Part shown: piece after piece, positions 61,389 through 64,000 of the stretch
Layout: each line of letters begins with the position of its first letter
How positions within the stretch are numbered: the stretch's first letter is position 1
Source of the DNA: Chitinophaga silvatica
Lineage (GTDB): Bacteria; Bacteroidota; Bacteroidia; Chitinophagales; Chitinophagaceae
DNA length: 64,000 nucleotides
Assembly (NCBI RefSeq): GCF_003419895.1
Contig: NZ_QPMM01000002.1
Span: forward strand, 62,001-126,000
Direction: 5' to 3'
Made by a program: the position numbers and the translations under genes
Notes under the pieces: model-generated
What the model saw: the letters and a program-made list of their open reading frames with translations, nothing else
Database searches by the model: none
Told to the model about the DNA's origin: nothing

Positions 61389-63134
61389 ATGGTGAACAAA
61401 TTTTTTGGCATGCTGGTATTACTGGCATTGCAACAAAACTTATTGGCTCAATCTCCGGCCAAAGACTATGCAGAACTTCCCGATCCACGACCCGCTAATC
61501 AGGCATCCTGGAATGCAGTAAAAGATGCTAAGTTGCATGCTGCTTTCGGTTCTTCCAACCTGCGTTATGAAAAAAGAAAGGCTCCTTCAGAAGAATTATC
61601 CACCCACTGGTCTGTAAATGCCTGGAGAAATGAAAGAGTGCATACACAGTTTCTGCTTTGGTCTGCAACCGCACAACCACAGCTTAGTATAAAAGTAGAA
61701 GCCCTAACTAACGAAAAAGGGAATAAAATCCCTGCAACAGCCATAACTACAGGGTTTATAAGATATGTAATGACAGATAGCCTGAATAAAAACGGTGGAG
61801 GTTGTGGATATCGCAAACCCGGGGAATATGATTCTTCCCTGGTAGCTGATGGAATTGACATCATTAATAAAAGAGCTATGGTTGCTGCAACTACTCAACC
61901 AGTATGGTTAAGCATTCAGGTGCCTGCTTCCACTCCAGCCGGTGTTTATAAAGGTAAGGTAACCGTTACCGGTGGAAAAGAACCAATAAGTCTTCCGTAT
62001 GAAATAGTGGTTTCAGAACATCTATTACCTGATCCGAAGGATTGGCAGTTTCACCTCGATTTATGGCAAAGTCCGGATGCGATAGCGCGAATTCATCGGG
62101 TAAAGCCATGGTCTGATGAGCATTTTAAGGCTATGAAACCTTATATGCAAATGCTGGCAAATGCAGGACAGAAAGTAATTACAACCGCTATTATCTACGA
62201 TCCCTGGAATGGTCAGACACAGGATATTTACGGCTCCACAGTTAAATGGACCAAAAAGAAGGATGGAAGCTGGAAATACGATTATACGGTTTTCGATAAG
62301 TGGGTGCAGTTCATGATGAATCTGGGTATAAAAAAGGAAATCAATTGTTACAGTATGATTCCGTGGAATCTTAAGTTTTATTACTATGATGAAGCACTGG
62401 CTAAAGATACCTTTATAGTTGCCAAACCTGGAACTAAAGAATATACTTCGCATTGGGAACCGATGTTAAAAGATTTTGCTGCTCACCTGAAAGCTAAAGG
62501 TTGGTTTAATATTGCAACTATTGCGATGGATGAAAGACCAATGGATGCAATGCAGGAGGCAATTAAGGTAGCAAGAAGTGCAGATAAGGACTATAGACTA
62601 TCACTGGCAGGCAGTTATCATGCTCCGCTGGCATATGAGCTATATGATTATTGTATTGCATCAGCAGAAACATATCCTGCGGATGTATTAAAGAACAGGG
62701 TAGAGAAAGGATTACCCACTACCTTCTATACTTATTGTGCAGAAGATTATCCGAATACTTTTTCATTCTCCCCGCCCGGAGAATCGGCCTTTATGGGTTG
62801 GTATGCTGCAAATAAAGGTTATAATGGATATCTGAGATGGGCATATAATAGCTGGGTGCCTGATCCGCTGAGAGACTCACGTTTCCGGAGCTGGGCGGCC
62901 GGGGATACCTATTTCGTTTATCCAGGTCCGAGATCTTCAGTACGTTTTGAAAAAATTGTAGAAGGGGTACAAGCTTATGAAAAGATCAGGATCCTGAGAG
63001 CTTTGTTGAAGAATAATTCTGGAGCGCTGGCGAAGATTGATGAAATTCTTAAAATGTTTGAAATAAGAGATCTGAAATCTAAGCCGGCAGCTGAAATACT
63101 GGCAAAGGCAAATAAGGAATTGAGTGAATTATAA
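61389..63134 (+). CDS. Secreted DUF4091 / GH123-like glycosidase, copy 2
   Basis: Tandem paralogue of the preceding gene, exactly the same length (581 residues), offset by 1951 bp. The signal peptide and the Asp381-Glu382 pair (IAMDERP) are kept. Substitutions are scattered, with more in the last 60 residues and around residues 100-140. One is notable: Cys at the first position of the CCAEDYPN segment of copy 1 is Tyr here (YCAEDYPN), and Phe becomes Tyr four times. Both copies appear functional, with no frameshift. A bidirectional terminator separates it from ftsZ. Confidence 0.87.
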   Translation: MVNKFFGMLVLLALQQNLLAQSPAKDYAELPDPRPANQASWNAVKDAKLHAAFGSSNLRYEKRKAPSEELSTHWSVNAWRNERVHTQFLLWSATAQPQLSIKVEALTNEKGNKIPATAITTGFIRYVMTDSLNKNGGGCGYRKPGEYDSSLVADGIDIINKRAMVAATTQPVWLSIQVPASTPAGVYKGKVTVTGGKEPISLPYEIVVSEHLLPDPKDWQFHLDLWQSPDAIARIHRVKPWSDEHFKAMKPYMQMLANAGQKVITTAIIYDPWNGQTQDIYGSTVKWTKKKDGSWKYDYTVFDKWVQFMMNLGIKKEINCYSMIPWNLKFYYYDEALAKDTFIVAKPGTKEYTSHWEPMLKDFAAHLKAKGWFNIATIAMDERPMDAMQEAIKVARSADKDYRLSLAGSYHAPLAYELYDYCIASAETYPADVLKNRVEKGLPTTFYTYCAEDYPNTFSFSPPGESAFMGWYAANKGYNGYLRWAYNSWVPDPLRDSRFRSWAAGDTYFVYPGPRSSVRFEKIVEGVQAYEKIRILRALLKNNSGALAKIDEILKMFEIRDLKSKPAAEILAKANKELSEL

Positions 63135-63152
63135 GAGATTGCAGATAGCATA

Positions 63153-63187
63153 AAAAAATCCTCCAGGGAACTGGAGGATTTTTTTTT
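63153..63187. terminator. Bidirectional terminator between DUF4091 copy 2 and ftsZ
   Basis: AAAAAATCCTCCAG (63153-63166) pairs with CTGGAGGATTTTTT (63171-63184); A and T runs on both sides serve both convergent genes. Confidence 0.92.
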
Positions 63188-63219
63188 AACACAACTAAAA
63201 AACAATCAAATATCGTTCA

Positions 63220-64000
63220 TCAATCGGGCTTTTTCCCATCTAAAAAGGTATTGATAGTATTGATTTCAGGGTGATAATTCTGGCCCTGATCACCAACAGT
63301 ATAATTTGAATAGAATTGTTCTGCAGAACCTGCACCGTTTTCCAGGTTTACATTCCTACGTAGGTAAGCAGGAACATTTTCCAGTTCAGCGTTATTTTCC
63401 ATGTTCTTTACATTGAAGCTGATGCTACGTAACTTGGCAACTCTTTCTGCTTGTTTACGTTTTTGTTCTTCCAGATCTTCATATGCCTGGTGCATTGGAA
63501 CCTCTGGAGGAGCAGGTGGAGTATTTATGTTATTTTCTTCTTCTTCTTTAAATACCATTTTCATTTCGGGAGCAGGAGTAGATCCTGGTTCCACATAAAT
63601 GTGTGCTGGCCTGTTCAGGTATCCACCAGAAGCGCTACCAGTTTGAGGCTGAATAACGTTTATATTCTGCTGTGGAATACTTTGAGTTGCCGGATGTTGA
63701 TAAACCGGTTGTTGAATCGGTTGAGAGTACATCTGCGGCTGTTGTGGTGTCGGATCAGGAGATGGAGTTGGTTGAGCAGGAGGTACCTGTTGCACATTCA
63801 GCACATAATTCTGGCGTGAAGGTGCAATTGGCATCTGTTGCTGCGGTTGATTGAAAGAAGTTTCAGGATGTACAGTGGTAGGTTCCATTAATCTCGGAGC
63901 CATAATATCCTGTGATTCCTGGAATAATACGCCTTGAGATTGTTGTACATTCATTTTCTTTTCATCACCATCTTTACCTAATTGCATTACAATTTTAGGT
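63220..64000 (-). CDS. ftsZ: Cell-division protein FtsZ, C-terminal linker and tail (partial)
   Basis: Tubulin-like division GTPase; only its end is in the window. The frame stays open through base 64000 (PKIVMQLGKDGDEKK), so the Met at 63987 is internal and the GTPase domain lies beyond the edge. The visible 260 or so residues are a low-complexity linker rich in Gln, Pro, Asn and Glu, then a charged helical part (YEDLEEQKRKQAERVAKLRS) and the conserved FtsZ tail peptide as VPAYLRRNV near residue 205 of the fragment, which binds FtsA and other partners. About 45 further residues follow that peptide. The linker is long compared with E. coli FtsZ. Identification rests on the VPAYLRR tail and the linker pattern. 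Confidence 0.85.
   Translation of the reverse strand, partial: PKIVMQLGKDGDEKKMNVQQSQGVLFQESQDIMAPRLMEPTTVHPETSFNQPQQQMPIAPSRQNYVLNVQQVPPAQPTPSPDPTPQQPQMYSQPIQQPVYQHPATQSIPQQNINVIQPQTGSASGGYLNRPAHIYVEPGSTPAPEMKMVFKEEEENNINTPPAPPEVPMHQAYEDLEEQKRKQAERVAKLRSISFNVKNMENNAELENVPAYLRRNVNLENGAGSAEQFYSNYTVGDQGQNYHPEINTINTFLDGKKPD

Noticed and set aside
1-64000. CRISPR array, prophage, tRNA or rRNA genes, transposase genes
   Set aside because: I saw no spaced direct repeats, phage genes, cloverleaf sequences, rRNA signatures or transposase motifs in the window.

Overview
The window reads as a chromosomal segment of a Bacteroidota bacterium, most likely a Chitinophagaceae/Chitinophaga relative. The signs are a SusC/SusD pair, a secreted protein with a type IX secretion (T9SS) sorting tail, an NADH dehydrogenase operon with a short NuoG, DUF4091/GH123-type enzymes, and several promoters that match the Bacteroidota form TTTG-N19-TAnnTTTG. 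Gene density is high. I see no rRNA, tRNA, CRISPR array, prophage or complete insertion sequence.

Layout: 1-4225 (+) holds the 3' end of a RelA/SpoT gene, purA, a lysine- and aspartate-rich protein with an AT-hook-like motif, and pabB. The start codon of pabB lies inside a perfect 17-bp hairpin. 4215-11299 holds a TIGR01777-family oxidoreductase (-), a secreted unknown and a membrane protein, purQ, and a two-gene DsbD system in which the working N-terminal domain appears to be a separate protein. 11361-19180 holds a divergent pair of units: a FadR-type regulator with a TauE/SafE permease and a DUF1634 protein (-), facing SusC-SusD-cyanophycinase (+), which looks like a peptide or cyanophycin uptake locus. 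19181-21120 holds hisS and a low-molecular-weight phosphatase (-), preceded by a compact three-way-junction fold.

21430-24384 holds a small membrane protein, a PstS-like lipoprotein and a TPR protein. 24486-38501 is one long nuoA-N operon encoding respiratory complex I. It carries three oddities: a small membrane protein overlapping nuoE, a GxxExxY gene between inverted repeats separating nuoF from nuoG, and an exact 20-nt repeat in front of both nuoH and nuoK. 38708-42467 holds an ABC permease and a GntP transporter next to a D-threonine aldolase-like enzyme. 42464-46385 (-) holds small envelope proteins, a rhomboid protease and the rpsF-rpsR-rplI ribosomal operon. 46594-49710 (-) is a large T9SS-exported endonuclease/exonuclease/phosphatase-domain protein.

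49839-57159 holds htpG, a lipoprotein esterase, recJ (-), a polyprenyl diphosphate synthase (-) and an OmpA-family protein. 57314-63134 holds a Kup potassium transporter and two tandem, roughly 90% identical DUF4091/GH123-like secreted enzymes that include their leaders. The window ends inside ftsZ (-), of which only the long Gln/Pro-rich linker and C-terminal tail are present.

Most of the window is housekeeping. The items most worth a second look are the folded RNA candidate at 19189-19286, the hairpin over the pabB start, the repeat-bounded GxxExxY insertion in the complex I operon, and the transporter-linked cyanophycinase.
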